From the NCBI GenBank assembly GCA_004134995.1, contig REGP01000006.1, positions 209,011-273,010 of the forward strand: a stretch of DNA of 64,000 nucleotides, given 5' to 3'. The notes beneath the pieces were generated by a model. The model saw nothing but the letters and a program-made list of their open reading frames with translations, made no database searches and was not told the origin of the DNA. Made by a program: the position numbers and the translations under genes. This DNA is from Oxalobacteraceae bacterium CAVE-383. Its GTDB lineage: Bacteria > Pseudomonadota > Gammaproteobacteria > Burkholderiales > Burkholderiaceae_D. Positions 56,327-64,000 of the stretch are shown piece after piece (positions within the stretch are counted from its first letter, which is position 1; every line of letters starts with the position of its first letter).

Positions 56327-58711
56327 ATGATGCTGAAAAAGGACAATCCGGAAAAGGCGGTTTTCAAGGAATACAACAACGCGGCCGGCGGCTGGGGATC
56401 GTTGAAAGCCGTCGGCTCGATCCTGGTCGAGCAGCATGTCCTGCTGCATGGGCCCGGCGTATTGATGAAGCAGAACAAGCCGGACGGCTTTGCCTGCGTG
56501 AGCTGTTCATGGGCCAAGCCGGCCGATCCGCATGCCTTCGAATTTTGCGAAAACGGCGCCAAGGCCACTGCCTGGGAAATCACGTCGCAGCGCGTCGCGC
56601 CGGATTTTTTTGCCGCGCACACCGTTAGCGAACTCGCCGGCTGGAGCGATTTCGAACTGGAATCCGCCGGCCGTCTGACAGCGCCCATGCGCTACGACGC
56701 GGCCTCGGACAAGTATGTCGCCGTCAGTTGGGAAGAGGCATTCGCCGGCATCGGCGCAGAACTGAGGACGATGCGCGCCGAGCCGGATTCGGCAGTGTTT
56801 TACACATCCGGACGGGCCTCGCTGGAGGCTTCCTACATGTATCAATTGATGGCGCGCATGTACGGCACCAATAATCTGCCCGACAGTTCGAACATGTGCC
56901 ACGAGAGCACTTCGGTGGCGCTGCCGAAAACCATTGGCGTCGGGGTCGGCACGGTGCTGCTGGAGGATTTCGAAAAAACCGATTGCATATTGTTCTTCGG
57001 CCACAACACCGGCACCAACGCGCCGCGCATGCTGCATCCGCTGCAGGACGCGCGCAAGCAGCGCGACGTGCCGATCATCACCTTCAATCCGCTGCGCGAA
57101 CGCGGCCTGGTCAGCTTCGTCAATCCGCAATCGCCGCTGGAAATGCTGACGCCGGGCAAGACGCCGATCAGCACCCAATACGTGCAGATCCGGCTGGGCG
57201 GCGACACGGCGGCCGTGATGGGCATGGCGAAATGGATCATTGAAGCCGACGACGCCGCGCGGGCCACTGGCGGCCCGCGCGTGATCGACGCCGATTTCAT
57301 CGCGCAACATACCGCCGGCTTCGAGCAGTTCGCGGCCGCGGCGCAGGCGGCGGACTGGCGTGAAATCGTGCGGGCCTCCGGCGTCAGCCGCGCCGAACTG
57401 GAGCGCGCCGCGAAAACCTATGCACAGGCCAAGTCCGCCATGATTCTCTACGGCATGGGCATCACCCAGCATCGGGAGGGCGTGCGCAATATCCACATGC
57501 TGACCAATTTGCTGCTGTTGCGCGGCAATATCGGCAAGCCCGGCGCCGGCATCTGCCCGGTGCGCGGCCATTCCAACGTGCAGGGCCAGCGCACTGTCGG
57601 CATTACCGAAAAGCCGGAACTGGCGCCGATCGACAAACTCAGGCAGCAATACGGGTTCGAGCCGCCGGCCAAGACCGGGCTGAGCACTGTCGATGCCTGC
57701 GAAGCCATCCTGCAGGACAAAGTCCGCGCCTTTGTCATGCTGGGCGGTAATTTCTTCCGCGCGATTCCGGATCAGGATCGCATCGAAGCGGCCTGGCGCC
57801 GGATGCCGTTGACGGTGCTGATCGCCACCAAGCTGAACCGCAGCGCGATCGTGCACGGCCGCCAAGCGTATCTGCTGCCTTGCCTGGGCCGGATCGAAAT
57901 CGACCGCCAGGCCGGCGGCCCGCAGTCGGTGTCGGTGGAAGACAGCACCGGCTGCATCCATGGTTCGCGGGGCGCGGCGGAACCGGCGGCCGAAACGCTG
58001 CTGTCGGAGCCCGCCATCGTGGCGGCCCTGGCGAAACGCATATTGCCGCACAATCCGCATATCGATTGGGACGCCTGGCGCGACGACTATTCGAAAGTGC
58101 GCGATGCGATCGCCATCACGTTTCCGGATATTTTTCACGATTTCAATGCCCGCATGTGGACGCCGGGCGGCTTCCCGCGGCCGCTTGGCGCGCGCGAACG
58201 CAAATGGAAAACCGCGAACGGCAAGGCCAATTTCATCACGCCGGACAGCTTCGATGAAGATCCCGATATGCCCTCCGCCGGGCCCGACATCCTGCGCCTG
58301 ATGACGATGCGCGGCGACAGCCAGTTCAATACAACGATATACAGCCTCGACGATCGCTTTCGCGGCGTGTTCGGCACGCGCCGCGTGCTGCTGATGCACG
58401 AGGCGGACATGGCGCGGCTGGGGCTGCCGGAGGGATCGTTCGTGACGGCGCTGACGGAAAGCCGCGACGGCGTGCATCGCGGCGTGGATGGCTTGCGGGT
58501 GCAGCCTTTCGATATTCCAAGGGGGTGCGTGGCCGGTTATTTTCCGGAGCTCAATTCGCTGATTCCGCTGTCGCACCATGCCAAGGAGAGCAAGGTGCCG
58601 GCCGGGAAATCGATTCCGGTGCGGCTGGTGCCTTGCGCCGCGCCGTCCACGGCTTTCGCTTCGGACAGTCGTTCGGCGGAGTTCGCGGCCGAGGCCGGCG
58701 CGGCTTCCTGA
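56327..58711 (+). CDS. FdhF/YdeP-family molybdopterin oxidoreductase
   Basis: 794 residues, molybdenum bis-MGD enzyme of the DMSO reductase superfamily with closest resemblance to YdeP (formate-dehydrogenase-like, linked to acid resistance in E. coli). An N-terminal Cys-rich segment has CVSC (57-60) and Cys74, likely the reduced iron-sulfur site. Body has SGRASLEASYMYQLMARMYGTNNLPDSSNMCHESTSVAL, FFGHNTGTNAPRMLHPL and GAGICPVRGHSNVQGQRTVGI. No in-frame TGA, so no selenocysteine; the active-site ligand is not obvious. The physiological reaction is unknown. ATG 56327 or 56330 behind GCGGGAG. It uses cofactor made by moaA/mobA/moeA. Confidence 0.88.
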   Translation: MMLKKDNPEKAVFKEYNNAAGGWGSLKAVGSILVEQHVLLHGPGVLMKQNKPDGFACVSCSWAKPADPHAFEFCENGAKATAWEITSQRVAPDFFAAHTVSELAGWSDFELESAGRLTAPMRYDAASDKYVAVSWEEAFAGIGAELRTMRAEPDSAVFYTSGRASLEASYMYQLMARMYGTNNLPDSSNMCHESTSVALPKTIGVGVGTVLLEDFEKTDCILFFGHNTGTNAPRMLHPLQDARKQRDVPIITFNPLRERGLVSFVNPQSPLEMLTPGKTPISTQYVQIRLGGDTAAVMGMAKWIIEADDAARATGGPRVIDADFIAQHTAGFEQFAAAAQAADWREIVRASGVSRAELERAAKTYAQAKSAMILYGMGITQHREGVRNIHMLTNLLLLRGNIGKPGAGICPVRGHSNVQGQRTVGITEKPELAPIDKLRQQYGFEPPAKTGLSTVDACEAILQDKVRAFVMLGGNFFRAIPDQDRIEAAWRRMPLTVLIATKLNRSAIVHGRQAYLLPCLGRIEIDRQAGGPQSVSVEDSTGCIHGSRGAAEPAAETLLSEPAIVAALAKRILPHNPHIDWDAWRDDYSKVRDAIAITFPDIFHDFNARMWTPGGFPRPLGARERKWKTANGKANFITPDSFDEDPDMPSAGPDILRLMTMRGDSQFNTTIYSLDDRFRGVFGTRRVLLMHEADMARLGLPEGSFVTALTESRDGVHRGVDGLRVQPFDIPRGCVAGYFPELNSLIPLSHHAKESKVPAGKSIPVRLVPCAAPSTAFASDSRSAEFAAEAGAAS

Positions 58712-58834
58712 GGCGGGGAGCCGCGATCGAGTCGCATGGCATGCAGGGGAAGGCGCAGGAAGGGACTCGCCGCGGCGCCTCGCCTTGACCCGGTTTATGG
58801 CACTTGCGCCAGTTGTAAGAAAATGTTTGCAGTT

Positions 58835-58853
58835 ATTAATGCAAATCATTATC
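58835..58853. promoter_or_regulatory. Fur box upstream of the fiu-like receptor
   Basis: ATTAATGCAAATCATTATC agrees with the 19-base Fur consensus at 15 positions; ATCATTATCATT continues past it, so overlapping sites are likely. It lies 105 bases before the receptor start and implies iron repression of receptor and hydroxylase. Confidence 0.75.
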
Positions 58854-58957
58854 ATTACGGAACTTCATACGTAGTTACGCGAGCCAGCAAGACGTGTTCA
58901 TCCTGATGATGGCATGGCAAGTCAGCCAATTTATTAAAATTATATTGGGTGAAATCC

Positions 58958-61309
58958 ATGACATATATCAAGAGTCGCAAGCGCGACTTGCCGCTGCATG
59001 CGCCATCGCAATTTCAACAGCAACCGCTACCTTCCGCGAATCATCTGAACTGCTGTCTCACCGCAGCCTTTGCCGCCGTAATGGCCATGCCGCTGGCCGC
59101 GCATGCAGCGCCGGACGACGATCAGACGCTGCCCGCAGTCAGCGTCAGCGCCGCGCAGGACAGCATCAAGGCCGGGAAGGCTTCGTCGCCGAAATACACC
59201 CAGCCGCTGCTGGATACGCCGCAGACCATTACCGTCATCAAAAAGGAACTGATCACGCAGCAGGGCGGCGCCACGCTGACCGAGGCGCTGCGCAATACGC
59301 CGGGCGTCGGCACTTTCTCGCTCGGCGAAAACGGCGCCACGTCGACCGGCGACGCGATCTACATGCGCGGCTTCGATGCATCGGCCAACATCTATGTCGA
59401 TAATGTGCGCGATCTGGGCGCGGTCTCGCGCGACATGTTCAACATCGACCAGGTCGAAGTGCTGAAAGGTCCGTCGGGCACGGACAACGGCCGCGGCGCG
59501 CCGAACGGCTCGATCAATCTGGTGACCGCGCAGCCGGCGCTGGACGATTCCTTTGCCGCCAGCGTGACCGCCGGCAGCGCAAGCAACAAGCGCGTGACCG
59601 CCGATTGGAACAAAGTGCTGGATGCGGACCGCGGCATGGCGATGCGGCTGAACCTGATGGATCAGGACAGCGGCGTGGCAGGGCGCAATGAAGTGGCCAA
59701 CAAGCGCTGGGGCGTTGCGCCGTCGTTCGTTTTCGGCCTCAACAGCCCGACCCGGCTGTACGTCGATTATCTGCATATCGATCAGAACAATACGCCGGAG
59801 AATGGGGTGCCGACCATCGGTTTGCCGGGTTATTTTCTGGCCCCCAATGCAACCTCGACGCCGCCGATAAGCGCGGCGACCGCCGCTGCGCTGAGTTCCG
59901 CGGCGCCGGTCAATCCGAATAATTATTATGGTTCACGCAATGACTTCGATAAAGTCACCTCCGATATGTTTACTGTGCGCTTGGATCATGATTTCTCGCA
60001 AGGCCTGAAGCTGCAGAACATCACGCGCTATGCGAAGACCAAACAGAACTATCAGATCACCGGTTTCATGGGCGCCTTCACCACTCCCGATCCATCCAAT
60101 CCGGCTACCTGGACGCTGGCGCGCACGCGCCAGATGAAGGACCAGGCCAACGAAATCCTGACCAACCAGACCAATCTGACCAGGGAATTCGATGCCGGCG
60201 GCATCAAGCACACCGCAGTCGGCGGCCTGGAACTGACGCAGGAAAAACAAAAGACCTACGGTTATTACAGCGCCTCGCTCGGGACCATGGCGCCGGCCAA
60301 TCTGTACAATCCGAATCCTTCCGATCCGGTCGTCGGCTATAACCCCACCCGTAGCGGCGTCGATACCAGCGGCACCATGAATACGGTGTCGCTGTACGGC
60401 TTCGATACGCTGAAACTGAACGAGCGCTGGCTGTTGAGCGCCGGCATCCGCCTCGACCATTACGATCTGGATTTCGATTACGCCACGGCATCGACCCTGG
60501 CGGCGCAGCCTGCGCTGCCGGTCGGAACCGGCGTCACGCAACCGTCGTTGAAAACCTCCGGCTATCTGTTCAACTGGAAGCTCGGCGCCGTCTACAAATT
60601 GACGCCCGACAGCAGCCTGTACGGTTCCTATTCGACCTCCAGGCAGCCGCCGGGCGGATCGAACTTCACGCTGAGCACCGCGGCCAACAATGCCGGCAAC
60701 GTCGGCTATGCGCCGCAGGCGACCACCTCGGCGGAAATCGGCGCCAAATGGGATGTGCTGGAAGAAAAACTTGGCCTGACCGCGGCGCTGTACAGCACCA
60801 AGGTGACCAACGAGGTATCGCAGGATCCGGTGACGTTGGCGTATTTCCAGACCGGCGAGAAGAAAGTGCAGGGCGTTGAAATCGGCGCCATCGGCAATAT
60901 CACCAAGGCATGGTCGCTCAGCGCGGGCTACACGCGGATGAATACCCGGGTGGGCGGATCGTCGGTCAGCAGCGACGGCTCCAGCAACCTGGCCTATACG
61001 CCCAAGCAGGCCTTCACTTCCTGGACCAGCTACAAGCTGCCGGGCGGCTTCACCATCGGCGGCGGCGCGCGCTTCGTCGATGCGCTGATCCGCGCTTCCG
61101 ACGGCGCCGTCGGCACGCCGAAATACACCAATGCATATTGGGTGTTCGACGGCATGCTCGGTTACGCCGTTTCGAAGAATCTGGACCTGCAGCTGAATCT
61201 GTACAACCTGGCCGACAAGCAATACGTGGCCGCCATCAACAAGAGCGGCTACCGGTATACGCCGGGGATTGAACGTTCGTTCACGCTCACGGCGAATCTG
61301 CGGTTCTAA
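58958..61309 (+). CDS. fiu: TonB-dependent siderophore receptor, Fiu-like
   Basis: Outer-membrane receptor for ferric catecholates. 783 residues: signal peptide ending near AAHAA, plug domain with [18 protein letters not shown] (beginning of plug), [24 protein letters not shown] and [11 protein letters not shown], then a 22-strand-type barrel ending in the C-terminal aromatic FTLTANLRF. The MTYIKSRK start is typical of Fiu homologues. ATG at 58958 rather than the GTG at 58949. Fur box upstream and piuC 10 bases downstream reproduce the E. coli fiu-ybiX arrangement. Exact siderophore unknown. Confidence 0.88.
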   Translation: MTYIKSRKRDLPLHAPSQFQQQPLPSANHLNCCLTAAFAAVMAMPLAAHAAPDDDQTLPAVSVSAAQDSIKAGKASSPKYTQPLLDTPQTITVIKKELITQQGGATLTEALRNTPGVGTFSLGENGATSTGDAIYMRGFDASANIYVDNVRDLGAVSRDMFNIDQVEVLKGPSGTDNGRGAPNGSINLVTAQPALDDSFAASVTAGSASNKRVTADWNKVLDADRGMAMRLNLMDQDSGVAGRNEVANKRWGVAPSFVFGLNSPTRLYVDYLHIDQNNTPENGVPTIGLPGYFLAPNATSTPPISAATAAALSSAAPVNPNNYYGSRNDFDKVTSDMFTVRLDHDFSQGLKLQNITRYAKTKQNYQITGFMGAFTTPDPSNPATWTLARTRQMKDQANEILTNQTNLTREFDAGGIKHTAVGGLELTQEKQKTYGYYSASLGTMAPANLYNPNPSDPVVGYNPTRSGVDTSGTMNTVSLYGFDTLKLNERWLLSAGIRLDHYDLDFDYATASTLAAQPALPVGTGVTQPSLKTSGYLFNWKLGAVYKLTPDSSLYGSYSTSRQPPGGSNFTLSTAANNAGNVGYAPQATTSAEIGAKWDVLEEKLGLTAALYSTKVTNEVSQDPVTLAYFQTGEKKVQGVEIGAIGNITKAWSLSAGYTRMNTRVGGSSVSSDGSSNLAYTPKQAFTSWTSYKLPGGFTIGGGARFVDALIRASDGAVGTPKYTNAYWVFDGMLGYAVSKNLDLQLNLYNLADKQYVAAINKSGYRYTPGIERSFTLTANLRF

Positions 61310-61319
61310 CGGATATCTC

Positions 61320-62000
61320 ATGATCTTGCATATTCCCGCTGTATTGAGCAAAGACCAGGTTGCCGATATGCGCGCGCGGCTGGAAGCGGCCGACTGGGTC
61401 GACGGCCGCGTCAGCGTGGGCGAGCAGGGCGCCAAGGTCAAGCAGAACCGCCAGTTGCCGGAGCAGTCGCCGCTGGCCCGCGAGCTGGGCGGCATCATCC
61501 AGGCCGCGCTGGCGCGCAATCCCCTGTTTTTCGCCGCGGCGCTGCCTTTGCGCGGCGTGCCGCCGATGTTCAACAGTTATGCCGGCGGCGAGCATTACGG
61601 CGCGCATATCGATGGCGCGGTGCGCAATGTCGCCGGCAGTCCGCTGCCGGTGCGCACGGATATTTCGTCGACGCTGTTCCTGAATGAACCGGATGCGTAC
61701 GAAGGCGGCGAGCTGGTGGTGTTCGATACTTACGGCAGCCACGAAATCAAGCTGCCGGCCGGCGACCTGATTCTGTATCCGTCGACCAGCCTGCATCGGG
61801 TCGAGCCAGTGACGCGCGGCATGCGGCTGTGTTCCTTTTTCTGGACGCAAAGCATGATCCAGGACGATGGCAGGCGCGCCATGCTGTTCGAACTCGACCA
61901 GAATATCCAGAAATTGCGGGCCCGCATCGGCGACTGCGACGAGGTGATCGGATTGACCGGCCATTACCATAACCTGATCCGGCAATGGTCGCAGGTCTGA
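61320..62000 (+). CDS. piuC: PKHD-type Fe(II)/2-oxoglutarate hydroxylase (PiuC/YbiX)
   Basis: Family of iron- and 2-oxoglutarate-dependent dioxygenases co-expressed with siderophore receptors. 226 residues; iron ligands are HID (His96, Asp98) in [12 protein letters not shown] and His159 in SLHRVEPV, with the 2-oxoglutarate arginine in TRGMRL (Arg166). Length fits YbiX. ATG at 61320 lies 10 bases after the receptor stop with a weak ribosome-binding site. Likely regulated by the Fur box in front of the receptor. Confidence 0.92.
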   Translation: MILHIPAVLSKDQVADMRARLEAADWVDGRVSVGEQGAKVKQNRQLPEQSPLARELGGIIQAALARNPLFFAAALPLRGVPPMFNSYAGGEHYGAHIDGAVRNVAGSPLPVRTDISSTLFLNEPDAYEGGELVVFDTYGSHEIKLPAGDLILYPSTSLHRVEPVTRGMRLCSFFWTQSMIQDDGRRAMLFELDQNIQKLRARIGDCDEVIGLTGHYHNLIRQWSQV

Positions 62001-62221
62001 TTTCAATCATTTTTGTAAGACAAACTCCGTATAGCGAATGCTAGGTCCATTACCTGCCTTGCAATAATCCCCTATCTTATAATCGACGGCGCTTTCGGCT
62101 TGCAATATCACTGGCAGCCCGCAAAGATACGCATCGCGGCGTGGTTGTTCTCTACGAGGAAATCGAGGAAAGGCCGGGCGCCTGCGCGGCCATCGTCCGG
62201 CAACCATGAAGGTGTCTCCAA
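62001..62221. other. Intergenic region before the kinase locus
   Basis: 221 bases. TATAAT at 62078-62083 is a possible -10, without a -35 at the right spacing. The last bases (AAGGTG) could serve as ribosome-binding site for the ATG at 62222. No gene recognised. Confidence 0.4.
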
Positions 62222-62320
62222 ATGAATGCGTCCACTTGTCCGATCCTGATCCTGAATGTCGACGATAACGCTGGCGCAGCTTGCGCCAGGACGTCTTGGA
62301 AAGATTGGCGGCCGGCGTGA
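62222..62320 (+). pseudogene. Remnant of a receiver-domain N-terminus
   Basis: ATG at 62222 reads MNASTCPILILNVDDNAGAAC and stops at 62318-62320. PILILNVDDN is the first strand and acidic pair of a response-regulator receiver domain, but the rest of that domain (phospho-Asp, Thr, Lys) is missing. The next frame picks up at 62281 with the linker and PAS kinase. It looks like the head of a receiver-PAS-kinase gene that lost about 95 residues, with a frame change. Confidence 0.65.
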
Positions 62321-63873
62321 ATGGGTTGCTGCGCTTGCGGCGCGCCAAGGCCGAGCTCAGGGAAAGCGAAGAGCGCTTTCGGCAAATGGCCGAAAACATC
62401 AATGACGTATTCTGGATATTTTCGCTTGCGGAGCGGGAAATGCTGTATGTCAGCCCCGCTTACGACGCCTTGTGGTGCGCGCCGCGCGCCGATCTGGCGA
62501 GCATGCCGGAAGCCTGGCTGGAATCGGTTCACGCGGAAGACCGCGACCGGGTCGAAGAACATTTCAATCTGCTGTTCAAGAACCGGCATTACGAGGAAGA
62601 ATACCGCGTCGTGCTGCCCGACGGCGATACCCGCTGGGTACGCGACCGCGCCTTTCCCGTGAAGAACAATGACGATACGGTGTATCGGATTGCGCGCATC
62701 ACCAGCGATATTTCGGCTTCCAAGCATGCGGAAAAATTGTTGCAGGATGCCGATACCCACAAGAATGAATTCCTGGCCACGCTGGCGCATGAGCTGCGCG
62801 GCCCGCTGGGACCGATCCGCAATGCGGTCGAAATGATCCAGAAGTCTTCGCCGATCGAGAACGATGAAAACGGTTATGCGCGCAATGTCATTTCGCGCCA
62901 GGTCGATCATATGGCGCGGCTGGTCGACGATCTGCTCGATATCGCGCGCATCTCCCAAGGCAAGATTGCGCTGCAGCAGGAGCCGGTCGATCTGAATGCG
63001 CTGATCCGCGCCGCGGTCGAAACGTCGCTGCCGTATATCGCCAAGCGCGAGCACGGCTTCGACGTGCGCTATTCCGACCGGCCGATTTTCATTACAGGCG
63101 ATGCGGTCCGATTGTCGCAGGCCATCAGCAATCTGCTGAACAACGCCGCAAAATATACGCCGAAGGGAGGCAACATCAGCCTGTCCCTGATCCCGCATGC
63201 CGACACGCGGGTTGAAGTCATCGTCGAGGACAACGGCATCGGCATTCCGAAGGATCGGCTCGATACCATTTTCAACCTGTTTGCGCAGGGCGACGCGGCG
63301 CCTGATCTGGCGCAGGACGGTCTCGGCATCGGCCTGTCGCTGGCCAAGCGGCTGGTTGAACTGCACGGCGGCAATGTCAGCGTCGAAAGCGCGGGGCGCG
63401 GCATGGGCAGCCGCTTTATCCTGGCGCTGCCGATCGTCCAGCCGGTCGAGGGCACGGCGGCGGCGCCGGCGCAGGATACGCTTGAGCAGCAGGCGGCCGG
63501 CGGCGAGCGCACCAGCATTGCGTGCAGCGTGTTGATTGTCGACGACAATGCGGATGCGACCGAGACCATGGCAATGCTGTTGAATGCATACGGCCATTCC
63601 ACGTTTACGGCGCACGATGCCGAAGCCGCGCTGGTGCTGGCGCACCGGCGCTTGCCCGATGTCATTTTGCTGGATATCGGTTTGCCGGGCACCAATGGCT
63701 TCGAACTGGCGCGTCTGTTGCGCAGCGACAGGAAATTCGCCGGCGTGACTTTGGTTGCGGTTACCGGTTACGGTTCCGCCAACGACAGGGAAAAGGCCTT
63801 GGCCGCGGGCTTCGACCATCATCTGGTCAAGCCGGCGGATATCGATCAGATACTGGCGATTCTGGCGATCTAG
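62281..63873 (+). CDS. PAS-domain hybrid sensor histidine kinase, N-terminally truncated
   Basis: 530 residues, cytosolic. LLRLRRAKAELRESEERFR linker, PAS domain about 30-150 (MAENINDVFWIFSLAEREMLYVSPAYDALW; HYEEEYRVVLPDGDTRWVRDRAFPV), HisKA with His170 in LAHELRGPLGPIRN, HATPase_c with NLLNNAAKYTPKGG, EDNGIGIPKD and GLGIGLSLAKRLV, and a C-terminal receiver (LIVDDNADATETMAMLL; Asp465 in LLDIGLPG). The frame starts at a TTG without a ribosome-binding site, right after the receiver remnant in another frame, so it is likely a decayed gene or starts internally. Confirm the start before treating it as functional. Confidence 0.8.
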   Translation: MRQDVLERLAAGVNGLLRLRRAKAELRESEERFRQMAENINDVFWIFSLAEREMLYVSPAYDALWCAPRADLASMPEAWLESVHAEDRDRVEEHFNLLFKNRHYEEEYRVVLPDGDTRWVRDRAFPVKNNDDTVYRIARITSDISASKHAEKLLQDADTHKNEFLATLAHELRGPLGPIRNAVEMIQKSSPIENDENGYARNVISRQVDHMARLVDDLLDIARISQGKIALQQEPVDLNALIRAAVETSLPYIAKREHGFDVRYSDRPIFITGDAVRLSQAISNLLNNAAKYTPKGGNISLSLIPHADTRVEVIVEDNGIGIPKDRLDTIFNLFAQGDAAPDLAQDGLGIGLSLAKRLVELHGGNVSVESAGRGMGSRFILALPIVQPVEGTAAAPAQDTLEQQAAGGERTSIACSVLIVDDNADATETMAMLLNAYGHSTFTAHDAEAALVLAHRRLPDVILLDIGLPGTNGFELARLLRSDRKFAGVTLVAVTGYGSANDREKALAAGFDHHLVKPADIDQILAILAI

Positions 63874-63931
63874 CTGCTTCCTTTTTACGATGCTGTTCCG
63901 TCAAGGCGCCGGCAGGCGGGGCGGAAGGGGC

Positions 63932-64000
63932 GTTGTACTTCGTTCGTGTCCTCCGCCGGCCTGCGGCCGGCTCCCCCTTTACCTCACTGCGCACAACGCC
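63932..64000. repeat. Dispersed repeat, copy 2 (cut by window end)
   Basis: From GTTGTACTTCG (63932) to the end, the sequence repeats the core of the element at 38521-38588 with about six differences: CGTTCGTGTC, CCGCCGGCCTGCGGCC and TTTACCTCACTGCGCACAAC are shared. The flank before it (GGCGGGGCGGAAGGGGC) differs from copy 1 beyond CAGGCG, so the outer arms are not conserved. The right arm lies beyond the window. Confidence 0.85.

Noticed and set aside
56327..58711. Selenocysteine in the formate-dehydrogenase-like enzyme
   Set aside because: No in-frame TGA in the gene; it belongs to the YdeP-like group.

Overview
The window looks like chromosomal DNA of a high-GC beta-proteobacterium in the Burkholderiales. 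The gene orders pyrG-kdsA-eno-ftsB, recJ/prfB-lysS, lolC-lolD-tatD and rne//rluC-HAD-sppA fit that order. An OxlT-type oxalate:formate antiporter makes Oxalobacteraceae (a Collimonas-like organism) the best guess, but this is inference from gene content, not a species call.

Layout. 1-9761 (+): a tightly coupled ten-gene cobalamin operon, cut by the left window edge: cobM/cbiF (5' partial), cbiG, a cobJ-cobK fusion, cobW, cobO, cobB/cbiA, btuC, btuD, cobU, cbiB. CbiG, and the absence here of CobG or CobNST, suggest the oxygen-independent route. 9892-11562 (+): two unrecognised genes with locally lower GC and a shared N-terminal residue pattern. 11585-16318 (-): molybdenum-cofactor genes moaA-mobA-moeA followed by nnr (NAD(P)HX repair). 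16467-28259: rne with a long leader, then rluC, a HAD phosphatase, sppA, an RsmI-like methylase, ppx, prfC and a DUF3300 exported protein. 28361-28693: tRNA-Pro(UGG) and tRNA-Arg(UCU). 28758-34803: an accessory stretch with an LVIVD-repeat exported protein under an apparent LacI-type double operator, a relic of an oxlT-like 3' end, a CopD-like membrane protein, oxlT, an orphan periplasmic binding protein and a glycine-zipper protein. 34933-48278: lysS, prfB (with its +1 frameshift), a lipoprotein, recJ, a conserved hypothetical protein, lolC, lolD, tatD, a CesT-like secretion chaperone, comEC and an alpha/beta hydrolase. 48279-48664: dense repeats and the pyrG promoter. 48665-56213: pyrG-kdsA-eno-ftsB, a diguanylate cyclase and a NarX/NarL-like two-component pair. 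56327-63873: an FdhF/YdeP-type molybdoenzyme, a Fur-box-linked Fiu/PiuC iron pair and a hybrid histidine kinase that appears to have lost its N-terminal receiver domain.

How the parts relate. Moco synthesis (moaA, mobA, moeA) would supply the YdeP-type oxidoreductase. The operon's BtuCD salvages corrinoids alongside its synthetic genes. LolCD exports lipoproteins such as the one encoded near recJ. PyrG, KdsA, Eno and FtsB are housekeeping.

The least explained parts are the 9.9-11.6 kb pair, the orphan CesT-like chaperone at 44.5 kb, the dispersed inverted repeats (38.5 and 63.9 kb; 48.5 kb), and the operator/relic region at 30.3-30.6 kb. No CRISPR array, insertion sequence, prophage or rRNA was seen. 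All calls are from reading the sequence; no database search was run.
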